From: Corynebacterium kalidii
GTDB lineage: Bacteria > Actinomycetota > Actinomycetes > Mycobacteriales > Mycobacteriaceae
Direction: 5' to 3'
NCBI RefSeq assembly: GCF_022869005.1
Contig: NZ_JALIEA010000017.1
Location: 124,001 to 188,000 of the forward strand
Length of the DNA: 64,000 nt
Shown here: positions 47,066 to 55,536 of the stretch, piece after piece
Position numbering within the stretch: the stretch's first letter is position 1
How the letters are laid out: each line of letters starts with the position of its first letter
Notes under the pieces: generated by a model
What the model saw: the letters and a program-made list of their open reading frames with translations, nothing else
Told to the model about the DNA's origin: nothing
Databases searched by the model: none
Translations under genes and position numbers: made by a program

Positions 47066-48046
47066 ATGGTGGACGGCAGCGTGAACAGCAGCAACGGCGG
47101 GGAACTCGACGGTACCGCTGCCGGGGGCACCGCGGACGGTGCAGGGACGGCGGACAGCGGCGTGGTTCCCGCGCGGCACGCCTCGACCCTGATGCTGCTG
47201 CGCGACACCCTCAGCGGCCCCGAGGTCTACGTCCAGGAACGTGCGAGCACCATGCGTTTCTGCGCCGAGATGACCGTGTTCCCGGGAGGGGGAGTGGACG
47301 CCAGGGACCTGCCGGGTGACGCCGACGGCGACGGGCACGACTCCCCGGAGATCGGATGGCAGGGGCCACCGACGCAGTGGTGGGCCGAGCGACTGGGCAC
47401 CACCCCGGCACTGGCCCGCGCCCTGGTGTGTGCCGCCGTGCGCGAGACCTTCGAGGAGACCGGGACGCTGCTGGCGGGCAACGCCGGTGCGTCGGCGGAG
47501 AAAGGCGGCGGACCGGTCAGGGACACCACACCGTACCTGCCGTTCCGTCGGGACCTGGAGCAGCACAGGTTGGCGTTCTCGGACTTCCTGAGCATGCATG
47601 ACCTGGTGCTGCGGGGCGATCTGCTGCGCCCCTGGGCGAACTGGGTGACCCCGGAGTCGCAGCCGATCCGGTACGACACGGCGTTCTTCGTCGCCGCCAT
47701 GCCGGACGGGCAGGAGACCTACGGGGACACCCGGGAAGCCACGTCCACCGGCTGGTTCCGTCCGGTGACGTTGCTCGACGGGTGGCGGAACCGGAAGATC
47801 AACCTGATGCCGCCGACCTGGGCGCAGCTGAAGATGCTCGACACCTTCCGTAGCGTCGACGAGATCCTTGATTTCGCCGAGACCCTGCGGGTCGACCCGG
47901 TGCGCAGCGAACCCGTCGATGAGCCGTACATGGCCGAGTACTACCTGTTGGAGACCCGGATGTACGGGTACCCGGAGCGGGTGTTCGCCCCCGGTATGAA
48001 GTTCGCCGTCGACCCGGAGGATCTGCCTCCGTCACCGTTCGCGTGA
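47066..48046 (+). CDS. Nudix hydrolase
   Basis: This roughly 326-residue Nudix protein has a Gly/Ala/Asp-rich N-terminus. The Nudix box is split by a long insert: VFPGGGVD (about 75) and later AAVRETFEETGTLL (about 130), with the REtfEEtG metal-binding core intact. This split form with about 60 inserted residues is typical of the larger actinobacterial Nudix proteins (Rv3040c). It should hydrolyse a nucleoside diphosphate linked to some group; the substrate is unknown. Two in-frame ATGs (47054, 47066) exist; the second fits a leaderless promoter. The stop overlaps the next gene by 4 bp. Confidence 0.88.
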   Translation: MVDGSVNSSNGGELDGTAAGGTADGAGTADSGVVPARHASTLMLLRDTLSGPEVYVQERASTMRFCAEMTVFPGGGVDARDLPGDADGDGHDSPEIGWQGPPTQWWAERLGTTPALARALVCAAVRETFEETGTLLAGNAGASAEKGGGPVRDTTPYLPFRRDLEQHRLAFSDFLSMHDLVLRGDLLRPWANWVTPESQPIRYDTAFFVAAMPDGQETYGDTREATSTGWFRPVTLLDGWRNRKINLMPPTWAQLKMLDTFRSVDEILDFAETLRVDPVRSEPVDEPYMAEYYLLETRMYGYPERVFAPGMKFAVDPEDLPPSPFA

Positions 48047-49287
48047 CGTACACGGTGGAGGAGGTCCACTGGCTCGCGGAGCATCCCGAGGCGGTGGCCG
48101 AGGCGGAACAGCTGGAGCTGTCGGCGTCGAGCCGGCTCCGTGACACCGCGGTGCTCCGGGAGCGTCACGGGGAGTGGGCACGGGCGTTGAGTGAACTGGT
48201 CACGGCCCGTCGTGCCGCGGTACGCGGTGGCAAGGTCCCCGACGACTGGCTGGTGTGCGGGGAGTCCGCCCAGCAGGCGACCCCGGCGGTGGTCGCGGCG
48301 GAGCGCGCGGATTTCCTGTCCGGTGTCCTGGGCTCCGGACGGAACGGCAGTGACGGCAATGCCGGGCAGGGCCTGGTCGCCGCGGACGTGACCTGCTCGG
48401 TCGGTACCGAGCTGCTCCACCTGTCCCGGCGGTTCGGCACCGTCCTGGGCGGTGACCTGGACCCGGCGAGGCTGGCGATGGCCCGGTACAACATGGAAGT
48501 GTCCGGGCTGTCGCCCCGGCAGGTCGGACTGCTCCGCGCCGACGCGGTGGTCCCGCCCTTCGCCCCAGGGAGCGTGGACGTCGTGGTCGCCGATCCGGCA
48601 CGCCGCACCTCCCGGGGCCGGATCCGCGACCCCAAGGACCTGCTGCCGCCGCTTCCCGACCTGCTGGCCGCGCATGCGGACACGGCCCTGGCGGTGAAGT
48701 GCGCCCCGGGCATCGACTACAGCGGGTGGGCCGGTCAGGTCGACGTCGTCAGCGTCGACGGCGGTGTCAAGGAGGCCTGCCTGTACACCCCGGACCTGGC
48801 CCGGCACGACCGGCGTGCGGTCGTGTTCCGTGGGGACCGGCGCTACGAACTGACCTCGGACGACCCCGAGTCCGAGGAGGTCGCGGGTCTGGGCCGGTAC
48901 ATCCTCGACCCGGACGGGGCGGTGGTCCGGGCCGGACTGGTGCGGCAGTACGCCGCGGCGATGGGGTGGTGGCGTATCGACCCGCACATCGCCTACCTCA
49001 GCGGCGACTCCCTCGACGCGGTCGGCACCGACCGTGCGGCACCGGGGCAGCGGATCTTCGAGGTCCTCGACCAGGTGCCCGTCAAACGCCTCAAGGCGGC
49101 GTTGGCGGCCCTGTGCTGTGGACGGCTGGAGATCCTGGTGCGCGGGGTGGACGTCGACCCGGACGCGCTGCGCCGCAAGATGAAGCTGGCGAAGGGGTCG
49201 GACACCCGCGAGCTGACCGTCATCGTCACCAGGACCGGTGACACCGCGGTGGCTGTCATCACCGAGGAACTACACCTGCGGGGGTAG
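48043..49287 (+). CDS. THUMP-like class I SAM methyltransferase
   Basis: This 414-residue protein has a helical N-terminus, a SAM-binding fold (about 110-250: VAADVTCSVGTELLHLSRRF, LGGDLDPARLAMARYN, VVVADPARRTSRGR) and a C-terminal THUMP-like part (about 330-410, LEILVRGVDVDPDALRRKM). The DPAR motif stands where N-methyltransferases have DPPY. The family (Rv3037c) is annotated as THUMP-like and is expected to act on RNA, but no substrate is proven. The start is GTG 48043, coupled with the Nudix gene through GTGA. Confidence 0.88.
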   Translation: MTYTVEEVHWLAEHPEAVAEAEQLELSASSRLRDTAVLRERHGEWARALSELVTARRAAVRGGKVPDDWLVCGESAQQATPAVVAAERADFLSGVLGSGRNGSDGNAGQGLVAADVTCSVGTELLHLSRRFGTVLGGDLDPARLAMARYNMEVSGLSPRQVGLLRADAVVPPFAPGSVDVVVADPARRTSRGRIRDPKDLLPPLPDLLAAHADTALAVKCAPGIDYSGWAGQVDVVSVDGGVKEACLYTPDLARHDRRAVVFRGDRRYELTSDDPESEEVAGLGRYILDPDGAVVRAGLVRQYAAAMGWWRIDPHIAYLSGDSLDAVGTDRAAPGQRIFEVLDQVPVKRLKAALAALCCGRLEILVRGVDVDPDALRRKMKLAKGSDTRELTVIVTRTGDTAVAVITEELHLRG

Positions 49288-49333
49288 TTATTAAAAAATG
49301 TTTTTTGGGCCTCGCTCGGCATCGCCGCAGGTG
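49273..49333. repeat. Inverted repeat around an A/T patch behind the methyltransferase gene
   Basis: CACCTGCGG (49273-49281) and CCGCAGGTG (49325-49333) are a perfect 9-bp inverted repeat 43 nt apart. Between them lies TTATTAAAAAATGTTTTTTGG, which is very unusual in this GC-rich sequence. The repeat overlaps the stop codon of the methyltransferase gene. It may be part of a terminator or a protein-binding site before etfB. Confidence 0.6.
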
Positions 49334-49402
49334 ACCGGCCGTGCGCGGTGACGTGGCCTCGACGAGGATCCCCATGTGGGGTACATCACGGTGATTCGCA
49401 GG

Positions 49403-49408
49403 TAGACT
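49403..49408 (+). promoter_or_regulatory. -10 box of etfBA
   Basis: TAGACT, 40 nt before the etfB ATG. The leader carries a normal AGGAAGG ribosome-binding site. Confidence 0.5.
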
Positions 49409-49448
49409 CCTGAACGAAGAAAAGCACCCCAAGCAGGAAGGCCTATGA

Positions 49449-50237
49449 ATGTCGAACATCGTGGTTCTGGTCAAGCAGGTGCCGGACACCTATTCCGAGC
49501 GCAAGCTGACTGATGACGACTTCACCCTCGATCGTGAGAACGCCGACGCGATCCTCGACGAGATCAACGAGAACGCCGTGGAAGCTGCACTCCAGCTCAA
49601 GGAAGCTGGCGGCGACCGCAACGTCGTCGTGCTTTCCGTCGGTCCGGCCAGTGCCAAGGACGCGCTGCGCAAGGCACTGTCCCTCGGTGCAGACGAGGCC
49701 ATCCTCGTCACGGACGACGCACTCGCCGGCTCCGACGCCCTCGGGACCGCCTGGACCCTGTCGAACGCCCTCAACCTCGTCGACGACATCGAGCTGATCA
49801 TCGCCGGTAACGCCTCGACCGACGGTGTGGCAGGTGCGGTCCCCGGCCTCCTCAGCGAGTACCGCCAGATCCCCGCGCTGACGCACCTGCGCAGCCTGGA
49901 GGTCACCGGTGACAAGGTCTCCGGTGAGCGTGTCACCGAGGACGGCGTCTACTCCGTCGAGGCCCCCAAGCCGGCCATCGTCTCTGTCACGGAGAAGGCC
50001 AACACCCCGCGCTTCGCCGTGTTCAAGGGCATCATGGCCGCCAAGAAGAAGAAGATCCGGGAAGTCAGCCTGGCCGACATCGGCGTCGCCCCGGAGAACG
50101 TGGGCCTGGCGGCCGCGTCGACCTCGGTGACCGGTGTCGCCCCGAAGCCGGAGAAGACCGCCGGCGAGATCATCACCGACCAGGGAGACGGCGGCACCAA
50201 GCTGGTCGACTACCTCGTGTCGAAGAAGCTCGTCTAG
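49449..50237 (+). CDS. etfB: Electron transfer flavoprotein subunit beta
   Basis: This 262-residue subunit (FixA) carries AMP and docks to acyl-CoA dehydrogenases. The family start is SNIVVLVKQVPDTYSERKL, and NENAVEAALQLKE and the beta signature region VTEKANTPRFAVFKGIMAAKKKKI are clear. The ATG at 49449 has AGGAAGG upstream. With EtfA it passes electrons from fatty-acid and amino-acid oxidation to the quinone pool. Corresponds to Rv3029c. Confidence 0.96.
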   Translation: MSNIVVLVKQVPDTYSERKLTDDDFTLDRENADAILDEINENAVEAALQLKEAGGDRNVVVLSVGPASAKDALRKALSLGADEAILVTDDALAGSDALGTAWTLSNALNLVDDIELIIAGNASTDGVAGAVPGLLSEYRQIPALTHLRSLEVTGDKVSGERVTEDGVYSVEAPKPAIVSVTEKANTPRFAVFKGIMAAKKKKIREVSLADIGVAPENVGLAAASTSVTGVAPKPEKTAGEIITDQGDGGTKLVDYLVSKKLV

Positions 50238-50286
50238 TTCACCCCGATTCCCCCAGAACGAATCTGTCGAAAGGACATTCACAACC

Positions 50287-51240
50287 ATGACCAACGTCCT
50301 GGTACTTGTCGAGCACACGCAGGGTGAACTGAAGAACTCCACCCTCGAGCTCATCACCGCAGCCCGCGCCTTCGGTAGCGTCGGCGCCGTCGTCGTCGGT
50401 GCCCCCGGCACCGCGGAGAAGCTGCAGTCCGGTCTCGCCGCCGGTGGCGCCGAGACCATCTACGCCGCCGAGTCGGACGACGCCGAGAAGTACGTCGTCA
50501 CCCCGTCTGTCGACGCGGTGTCGGGCCTCGCCGCCCAGCTGCAGGTCCCGGTGCTCATCGCCGCCGGTGCCGCCGGCAACGAGATCGCCGGCCGTGTGGG
50601 CGCCCGCGTGGCGTCCGGCGTGCTGTACGACCAGATCGAGGTCCGCGGTGACCGTTCCGCGACCGGCTCCATCTTCGGTGGCGACTTCACCGTCGAGTCC
50701 ACCGCCGGTGGCGCCTCGCCGGTCTACACCCTGCGCGCTGGTGCGGTCGACCCGGAGCCGCAGGCCGCGTCCGGTACCGTCCAGCCTGTCGAGCTGCCGG
50801 CCGCCGGCCCGACCGCGGTGACCGTCACCTCCTTCGCCCCCGCGGAGAAGGCCGACCGTCCTGAGCTCACCGAGGCCAAGATCGTCGTGTCCGGTGGCCG
50901 TGGCGTCGCCGGCCCCGAGGGCTTCCGCGATGTCGTCGAGCCCCTGGCCGACGTCCTCGGTGCCGCCGTCGGTGCGTCCCGTGCCGCCGTCGACGCCGAC
51001 TACTACCCGGGCAAGTTCCAGGTGGGGCAGACCGGTAAGACCGTGTCGCCGAACCTGTACCTGGCACTGGGCATCTCGGGCGCGATCCAGCACAAGGCCG
51101 GCATGCAGACCTCGAAGACCATCGTCGCGGTCAACAAGGACGAGGAGGCCAGCATCTTCGAGATCGCCGACTTCGGTGTCGTCGGTGACCTATTCAAGGT
51201 CGCCCCGCAGGCCACCGAGGCACTCAAGGCCCGCGGCTAG
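50287..51240 (+). CDS. etfA: Electron transfer flavoprotein subunit alpha
   Basis: This 317-residue subunit (FixB) binds FAD in its C-terminal domain: [16 protein letters not shown], then [20 protein letters not shown] and the signature [19 protein letters not shown]. The N-terminal domain starts [17 protein letters not shown]. The ATG at 50287 follows AAAGGA, 49 bp after etfB. A U-less hairpin lies 13 bp behind the stop. Corresponds to Rv3028c. Confidence 0.96.
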   Translation: MTNVLVLVEHTQGELKNSTLELITAARAFGSVGAVVVGAPGTAEKLQSGLAAGGAETIYAAESDDAEKYVVTPSVDAVSGLAAQLQVPVLIAAGAAGNEIAGRVGARVASGVLYDQIEVRGDRSATGSIFGGDFTVESTAGGASPVYTLRAGAVDPEPQAASGTVQPVELPAAGPTAVTVTSFAPAEKADRPELTEAKIVVSGGRGVAGPEGFRDVVEPLADVLGAAVGASRAAVDADYYPGKFQVGQTGKTVSPNLYLALGISGAIQHKAGMQTSKTIVAVNKDEEASIFEIADFGVVGDLFKVAPQATEALKARG

Positions 51241-51253
51241 GAGCACGACCCTG

Positions 51254-51273
51254 CAGACACCTGGCGGTGTCTG
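51254..51273 (+). terminator. Hairpin behind etfA
   Basis: CAGACACC, TGGC loop, GGTGTCTG: a perfect 8-bp stem 13 bp after the etfA stop. No T-run follows. The position suggests termination or message protection. Confidence 0.5.
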
Positions 51274-51289
51274 TGCCGGTGGCGCGGCG

Positions 51290-51295
51290 TAGAAT
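51290..51295 (+). promoter_or_regulatory. -10 box of the antiporter gene
   Basis: TAGAAT, close to the consensus. Transcription from here would begin near 51302 and give a leader of about 140 nt. Confidence 0.5.
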
Positions 51296-51312
51296 CAGCG
51301 GAGACCCGGTGA

Positions 51313-51422
51313 GGTGTACCGCGCCACGGCGCCACGAGGACCCGCACTCATCGAGTGCGGGTCCTCGTCATGTGTCCGTACACCCCACCGACCCGCCGCC
51401 GACGTGGGGCGCCGGACCCCAC
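51313..51422 (+). promoter_or_regulatory. Structured leader RNA of the antiporter gene
   Basis: Three nested or competing pairings can be read. P1 is GGTGTAC (51313-51319) with GTACACC (51378-51384). P2, inside it, is a perfect 16-bp stem (51334-51349 with 51353-51368) and a 3-nt loop. P3 is GTGGGG (51404-51409) with CCCCAC (51417-51422), ending 4 nt before the AAGGA ribosome-binding site. A second CCCCAC at 51383-51388, partly inside P1, could pair with the same GTGGGG. P2 alone might also serve as a terminator, but it has no T-run. Confidence 0.5.
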
Positions 51423-51441
51423 CACGAAGGACGTCAATGCT

Positions 51442-53115
51442 GTGACCACCCTGTTCGTCATCATGTTCCTGATGCTCGCCACGGTCATGACCGTGGGCGT
51501 GGGTGACCGCATCGGCCTGCCGTGGCCGGTCCTGCTCCTGCTGGTCACCACCGCGGTGATGTTCATCCCCGGCACGCCGACGGTGTGGATCGACCCCGAG
51601 CTGATCCTCCCGCTGTTCCTGCCGCCACTGCTGTGGGCACTGGCACGCCGGACGTCCTGGGGGATGTTCCGGGACCAGTGGCGCACCATCCTCAGCCTGT
51701 CCGTGGGGCTGGTGTTCACCACCGTCGCCGTGGTCACCGGAGTGACGCTGCTGATCATCCCGGGGGTGGGACTGGTCGCGGCCCTGGCACTGGCCGCGGC
51801 GGTGGCACCGCCGGACCCGGTGGCGGTGGAGGCGGTGGCCGAACCCGCCGGCATTCCCCGCCGGATCATCGGCTCGCTGCAGTCGGAGGGCCTGTTCAAC
51901 GACGCGGCGTCGTTGGTGATCTTCAGCGCGGCGATCTCCGCCGCCGAGTACCACGACGACATCCACTGGTTCGAGGCCGGAGGCACGTTCGTCTACAGCG
52001 CCGTGGGCGCGGTCGTCCTCGGCTGGGTCATCGGACGGGGGTCCGCGCTGGTGCTGGGGTGGCTGGACTCCCCGGTGGCCGGCAACGCCTTCACCTGGGT
52101 GCTGCCGTTCATGGTGTACCTCGCGGCCGAGGAGATCCACGTCTCCGGCGTCATCGCCGTGGTCGTCGCCGCCGTGGAACTGACCTCGCGCACCGATGCG
52201 ACGGCCGCCGACTCGCGGCTGACCGGGTCGGCCTTCTGGGAGGTCACCGAACTCCTGGTCACCGGCCTGGCCTTCGGGCTCATGGGGATGAACGTCCGCG
52301 ACGCGATCGTCGACGACGACACCGACCACCTCAACCCCGTCTGGTGGGGCCTGGTGATCTCCGCCGTGCTCATCCTCGTCCGGTTCCTCTGGATGGGCTG
52401 GCTGCTGAAGGCCAACCGGTCCCGACGGGGCCGCTACCGGGCACCGATCCGTGTCACCGACGTCATCCTGCTCAGTTGGTCGGGCATGCGCGGGTTGGTG
52501 ACCTTCGCGCTCGTCCTGTCGTTGAACCCGGTGGACTTCCCGCTGCGTGACGAGTTCACCATCGTCGCCTTCGTCGTCCTGCTGTGCACCATGGTGGTCC
52601 CGGGGCTCACGTTGCCCGCACTGACCTCGTATCTGCGCACCCACCACGGACTCCAGGACCTGGACGACAAGCTCACCGAAGAGGCGCTGGACGAGGCGTA
52701 CCGGGCGGCACTGGGCGTGGTCCGTTCCCAGATGAGCGAGGGATTGTCGCCCGAACAGGCCGCCAGGATCGAGGAGCGGCTCAGCCTCGTCCGTTCGGCG
52801 TCGGCACTGGACGACAGCTCGGACGACAGCTCCGACGACACCACCGACATCACCGACGCCACCGGGCCTACGGGGTCTACCGCGGTCGGCGACGGGTCCC
52901 GGACGGAATCACCGGAGGCCGAGATCCTGCGCCGGCGTCGCGAACGTAGCCGCGCCCTGGGCCGCAAGGCACTCCTCGTCCGGCGCGAGGCGATGTTCGC
53001 CGCCCAGCGCAGTCTCGCCGCCTCGAAGTACAAGCGAGGCGTGGACCCCGAGGCGATCGGGGAGAAGATGCGCGAACTCGACCGCCGACTACTCGCCCTC
53101 CCCGAGGAGAAGTGA
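51442..53115 (+). CDS. Na+/H+ antiporter, CPA1 family (NhaP-like)
   Basis: This roughly 557-residue protein has 12 or so membrane segments over the first 410 residues, starting VTTLFVIMFLMLATVMTVGV. The CPA1 core motif is in AAAVAPPDPVAVEAV. The ion-binding FNDAASLV (NDA in place of the usual NDG) is in LQSEGLFNDAASLVIFSAA. SWSGMRGLVTFALVL is also family-typical. The cytoplasmic tail (about 415-557) is charged, with an Asp/Ser/Thr-rich stretch and helices at the end. It exchanges Na+ (or K+) for protons. The start is GTG 51442, 10 nt after AAGGA; the frame is open further upstream through the leader. Confidence 0.92.
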   Translation: MTTLFVIMFLMLATVMTVGVGDRIGLPWPVLLLLVTTAVMFIPGTPTVWIDPELILPLFLPPLLWALARRTSWGMFRDQWRTILSLSVGLVFTTVAVVTGVTLLIIPGVGLVAALALAAAVAPPDPVAVEAVAEPAGIPRRIIGSLQSEGLFNDAASLVIFSAAISAAEYHDDIHWFEAGGTFVYSAVGAVVLGWVIGRGSALVLGWLDSPVAGNAFTWVLPFMVYLAAEEIHVSGVIAVVVAAVELTSRTDATAADSRLTGSAFWEVTELLVTGLAFGLMGMNVRDAIVDDDTDHLNPVWWGLVISAVLILVRFLWMGWLLKANRSRRGRYRAPIRVTDVILLSWSGMRGLVTFALVLSLNPVDFPLRDEFTIVAFVVLLCTMVVPGLTLPALTSYLRTHHGLQDLDDKLTEEALDEAYRAALGVVRSQMSEGLSPEQAARIEERLSLVRSASALDDSSDDSSDDTTDITDATGPTGSTAVGDGSRTESPEAEILRRRRERSRALGRKALLVRREAMFAAQRSLAASKYKRGVDPEAIGEKMRELDRRLLALPEEK

Positions 53116-54353
53116 TCACACCCATGCCATCACCGTCGCACCCGTCGCACCCGTCGCCCGGTCCGACACCGGGAGCGAGGATCTTCGCCGACCACGCGGC
53201 CACCGCACCCCTGCGTCCGGAAGCGGCCCGCGCCATCGAGGAGACCGGCCGGCTGCTCAACCCCGCCGGCCAGTACGCCTCGGGACGCCACGCCCAGCGG
53301 GTGCTCGAGGACGCCCGGGAGCACGTCGCCGAACTGCTGGGGGCCGACCGTGCCGAGGTGATCTTCACCGCCTCCGGAACCGAGTCGGACAACCTCGCCG
53401 TCCAGGGCCTGGCCTACGGTGCGAAGAAGACCCGGGGCCCCGCCGCCCGCCGGATCCACTCGGCGGTGACCGAGCACCCCGCCGTGGTGGAGACCGTCGA
53501 CTGGCTCTGCGGTGGTGTCCCGGGTGGCGGGACCCCGCAGTTCGACCACGTCGCCCTGCCTGTCGACGGTTCCGGCAGGGTGCAGGTCGGCGAATCCGGT
53601 GCGTTCGACGCCGCCCGGGACGCCCTGGTGACCTGCATGTGGGCGAACAACGAGACCGGCAACCTGCAGCCGGTCCACGCCCTGGTCCAGCGTGCCACCG
53701 ACGGCGGGGTCCCGTTCCACGTCGACGCGGTGCAGGTGGTCGGGCACCTGCCGGTGGACTTCCACGCCCTGGGGGCCGCGACTCTGGCCGCCAGCGCACA
53801 CAAGTTCGGCGGGCCGAAATCGATGGGTATCCTGCTGGCGCGCCGCGACGCCGCCCTGGTCAGCCCGCTGCGTGGTGGTGGCCAGGAACGCGGTGTGCGC
53901 TCCGGGACCGCGAATCCGCAGGGGGCGGCCGCCACCGCGGCCGCACTGGCGGCGGCGGTGGCGGAGATCGAGGTGCAGCACAGGCGCCTGGGGGAGTACC
54001 GGGACCGCGTGCTGTCGGTCGCCCGGACGATCCCCGGGGCGCAGGTGTACACCGACCCGGACGGAGGGGCGTTGGCAGGTCACGCGCACATGGCCTTCCC
54101 GGGGGCGGAGGGCGACAGCCTGATCATGCTCCTGGACGTCGCCGGGGTGGACGCCTCGACCGGTTCGGCGTGCTCGGCGGGCGTGAACCGCGCCAGCCAC
54201 GTGTTGACCGGGATGGGGGTGCCGGTCGAGGTGGCCCGGGGGGCGCTGCGACTGACGTTCGGCACCGCCACGACCGCCCAGGACGTCGACCGGTTGTGCT
54301 CCCTGCTGCCTGGTGTCGTCGACCAGGCACGGGCGGCCGGGATGGCGTTCTGA
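53112..54353 (+). CDS. Cysteine desulfurase (NifS/IscS family)
   Basis: This 413-residue PLP enzyme takes sulfur from cysteine. Landmarks are FADHAATAPLRPEA, FTASGTESDNLAV, the His next to PLP in TEHPAVVETV, WANNETGN, the PLP-binding lysine in SAHKFGGPKSMG, and the active Cys in TGSACSAGVNRAS. mnmA follows, so it is probably the sulfur donor for 2-thiouridine in tRNA, and perhaps for other uses (compare Rv3025c, IscS). The start could be GTG 53112, coupled to the antiporter stop, or ATG 53124; neither has a well-placed ribosome-binding site. The His/Pro/Ser-rich N-terminus is not part of the fold. Confidence 0.95.
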   Translation: MITPMPSPSHPSHPSPGPTPGARIFADHAATAPLRPEAARAIEETGRLLNPAGQYASGRHAQRVLEDAREHVAELLGADRAEVIFTASGTESDNLAVQGLAYGAKKTRGPAARRIHSAVTEHPAVVETVDWLCGGVPGGGTPQFDHVALPVDGSGRVQVGESGAFDAARDALVTCMWANNETGNLQPVHALVQRATDGGVPFHVDAVQVVGHLPVDFHALGAATLAASAHKFGGPKSMGILLARRDAALVSPLRGGGQERGVRSGTANPQGAAATAAALAAAVAEIEVQHRRLGEYRDRVLSVARTIPGAQVYTDPDGGALAGHAHMAFPGAEGDSLIMLLDVAGVDASTGSACSAGVNRASHVLTGMGVPVEVARGALRLTFGTATTAQDVDRLCSLLPGVVDQARAAGMAF

Positions 54354-54381
54354 CCCGGTTTTGCCGTGGATGGGGCCGGTG

Positions 54382-54387
54382 TAGGGT
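54382..54387 (+). promoter_or_regulatory. Candidate -10 box for mnmA
   Basis: TAGGGT, 42 nt before the mnmA ATG, in the 76-bp gap after the desulfurase gene. Confidence 0.35.
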
Positions 54388-54429
54388 GAAGGGCTGACAG
54401 ACGGAGCACGGACCGGAAAGGAACACGGT

Positions 54430-55536
54430 ATGCGGGTTGTCGCGGCGATGAGCGGGGGAGTGGACTCCTCCGTGGCTGCAGCACGCGCCCTCGAGGAGGG
54501 CCACGAGGTCATCGGGGTCCACCTCGCGCTGAGCCAGTCCCCGGAGGCGGTACGCGCCGGGTCGAGGGGCTGTTGTTCGCTGGAGGACTCCGCCGACGCC
54601 CGCCGGGTCTGTGACTCCCTGGGGATCCCGTTCTACGTCTGGGACTTCTCGGACCGGTTCAAGGCCGACGTCATCGACAACTTCGTGGAGTCCTACGAGA
54701 TCGGCGAGACACCGAACCCCTGCCTGCGCTGCAACGAGAAGATCAAGTTCGAGGCGCTGCTCGACCGCTCGATCGCGCTGGGTTTCGACGCGGTGGTCAC
54801 CGGTCATTACGCACGCCTGCACGACGGGGTGATGCGGCGGGGTGTCGACGACAACAAGGACCAGTCCTACGTCCTCGGCGTCCTCGACGACGAGCAGCTC
54901 GCACACTGCATGTTCCCGGTCGGGGACACGGTGAAGCCGGACATCCGCGAGGAGGCCCGGGACCTCGGCATGGGTGTGGCCTCGAAGCCGGACAGCCACG
55001 ACATCTGCTTCATCCCCGACGGCAACACCCAGGCGTTCCTGGGCAGCCAGATCGGTCTGCGGCCGGGGATGGTCAAGTCGGTGGACGGGGAGACCCTCGC
55101 CGAGCATGACGGCGTGTACGGGTTCACCATCGGGCAACGCAAGGGGCTCGGTGTCGCCGGGCCGGCCGCCGACGGTCAGCCGCGGTACGTCACCGACATC
55201 GACGCGTCCACCGGGACGGTCACCGTGGGTGGTCGCGACGACCTGCGCGTGGGCCGCATCACCGCCGACCGCCTCAAACGTCTGGACCCGGCGACGCACG
55301 GCACCACCTTCGACTGCGAGGTCCAGGTCCGTGCCCACGGTGGCGTCGTCCCGGCGACGGCGACGCTGACCGGCGAGTCCGTCGAACTGGACCTCCACGA
55401 GCCGCTGCGGGGTGTCGCCCGCGGGCAGGCCGCGGTGGTCTACCTCCCCGACGAGGACGGCGACATCCTGCTCGGCTCGGGGACGATCTGCGCCACCGCG
55501 CCCTGGACCGCCGGTGCCGGGGTGCAGACGGCGTGA
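54430..55536 (+). CDS. mnmA: tRNA-specific 2-thiouridylase
   Basis: This 368-residue enzyme (also trmU) puts sulfur on U34 of Lys, Glu and Gln tRNAs. The PP-loop is [13 protein letters not shown]. The two catalytic cysteines are in [14 protein letters not shown] and [10 protein letters not shown]. The C-terminal part has [17 protein letters not shown]. The ATG at 54430 follows AAAGGA. Its sulfur comes from a desulfurase, most likely the one encoded just upstream. The stop overlaps the next gene by 4 bp. Corresponds to Rv3024c. Confidence 0.97.
   Translation: MRVVAAMSGGVDSSVAAARALEEGHEVIGVHLALSQSPEAVRAGSRGCCSLEDSADARRVCDSLGIPFYVWDFSDRFKADVIDNFVESYEIGETPNPCLRCNEKIKFEALLDRSIALGFDAVVTGHYARLHDGVMRRGVDDNKDQSYVLGVLDDEQLAHCMFPVGDTVKPDIREEARDLGMGVASKPDSHDICFIPDGNTQAFLGSQIGLRPGMVKSVDGETLAEHDGVYGFTIGQRKGLGVAGPAADGQPRYVTDIDASTGTVTVGGRDDLRVGRITADRLKRLDPATHGTTFDCEVQVRAHGGVVPATATLTGESVELDLHEPLRGVARGQAAVVYLPDEDGDILLGSGTICATAPWTAGAGVQTA

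Noticed and set aside
45059..47599. A minus-strand open frame of more than 800 codons across the thioredoxin-like, ABC and Nudix genes
   Set aside because: It runs through three well-supported genes and two gaps and has a composition typical of GC-rich antisense frames.
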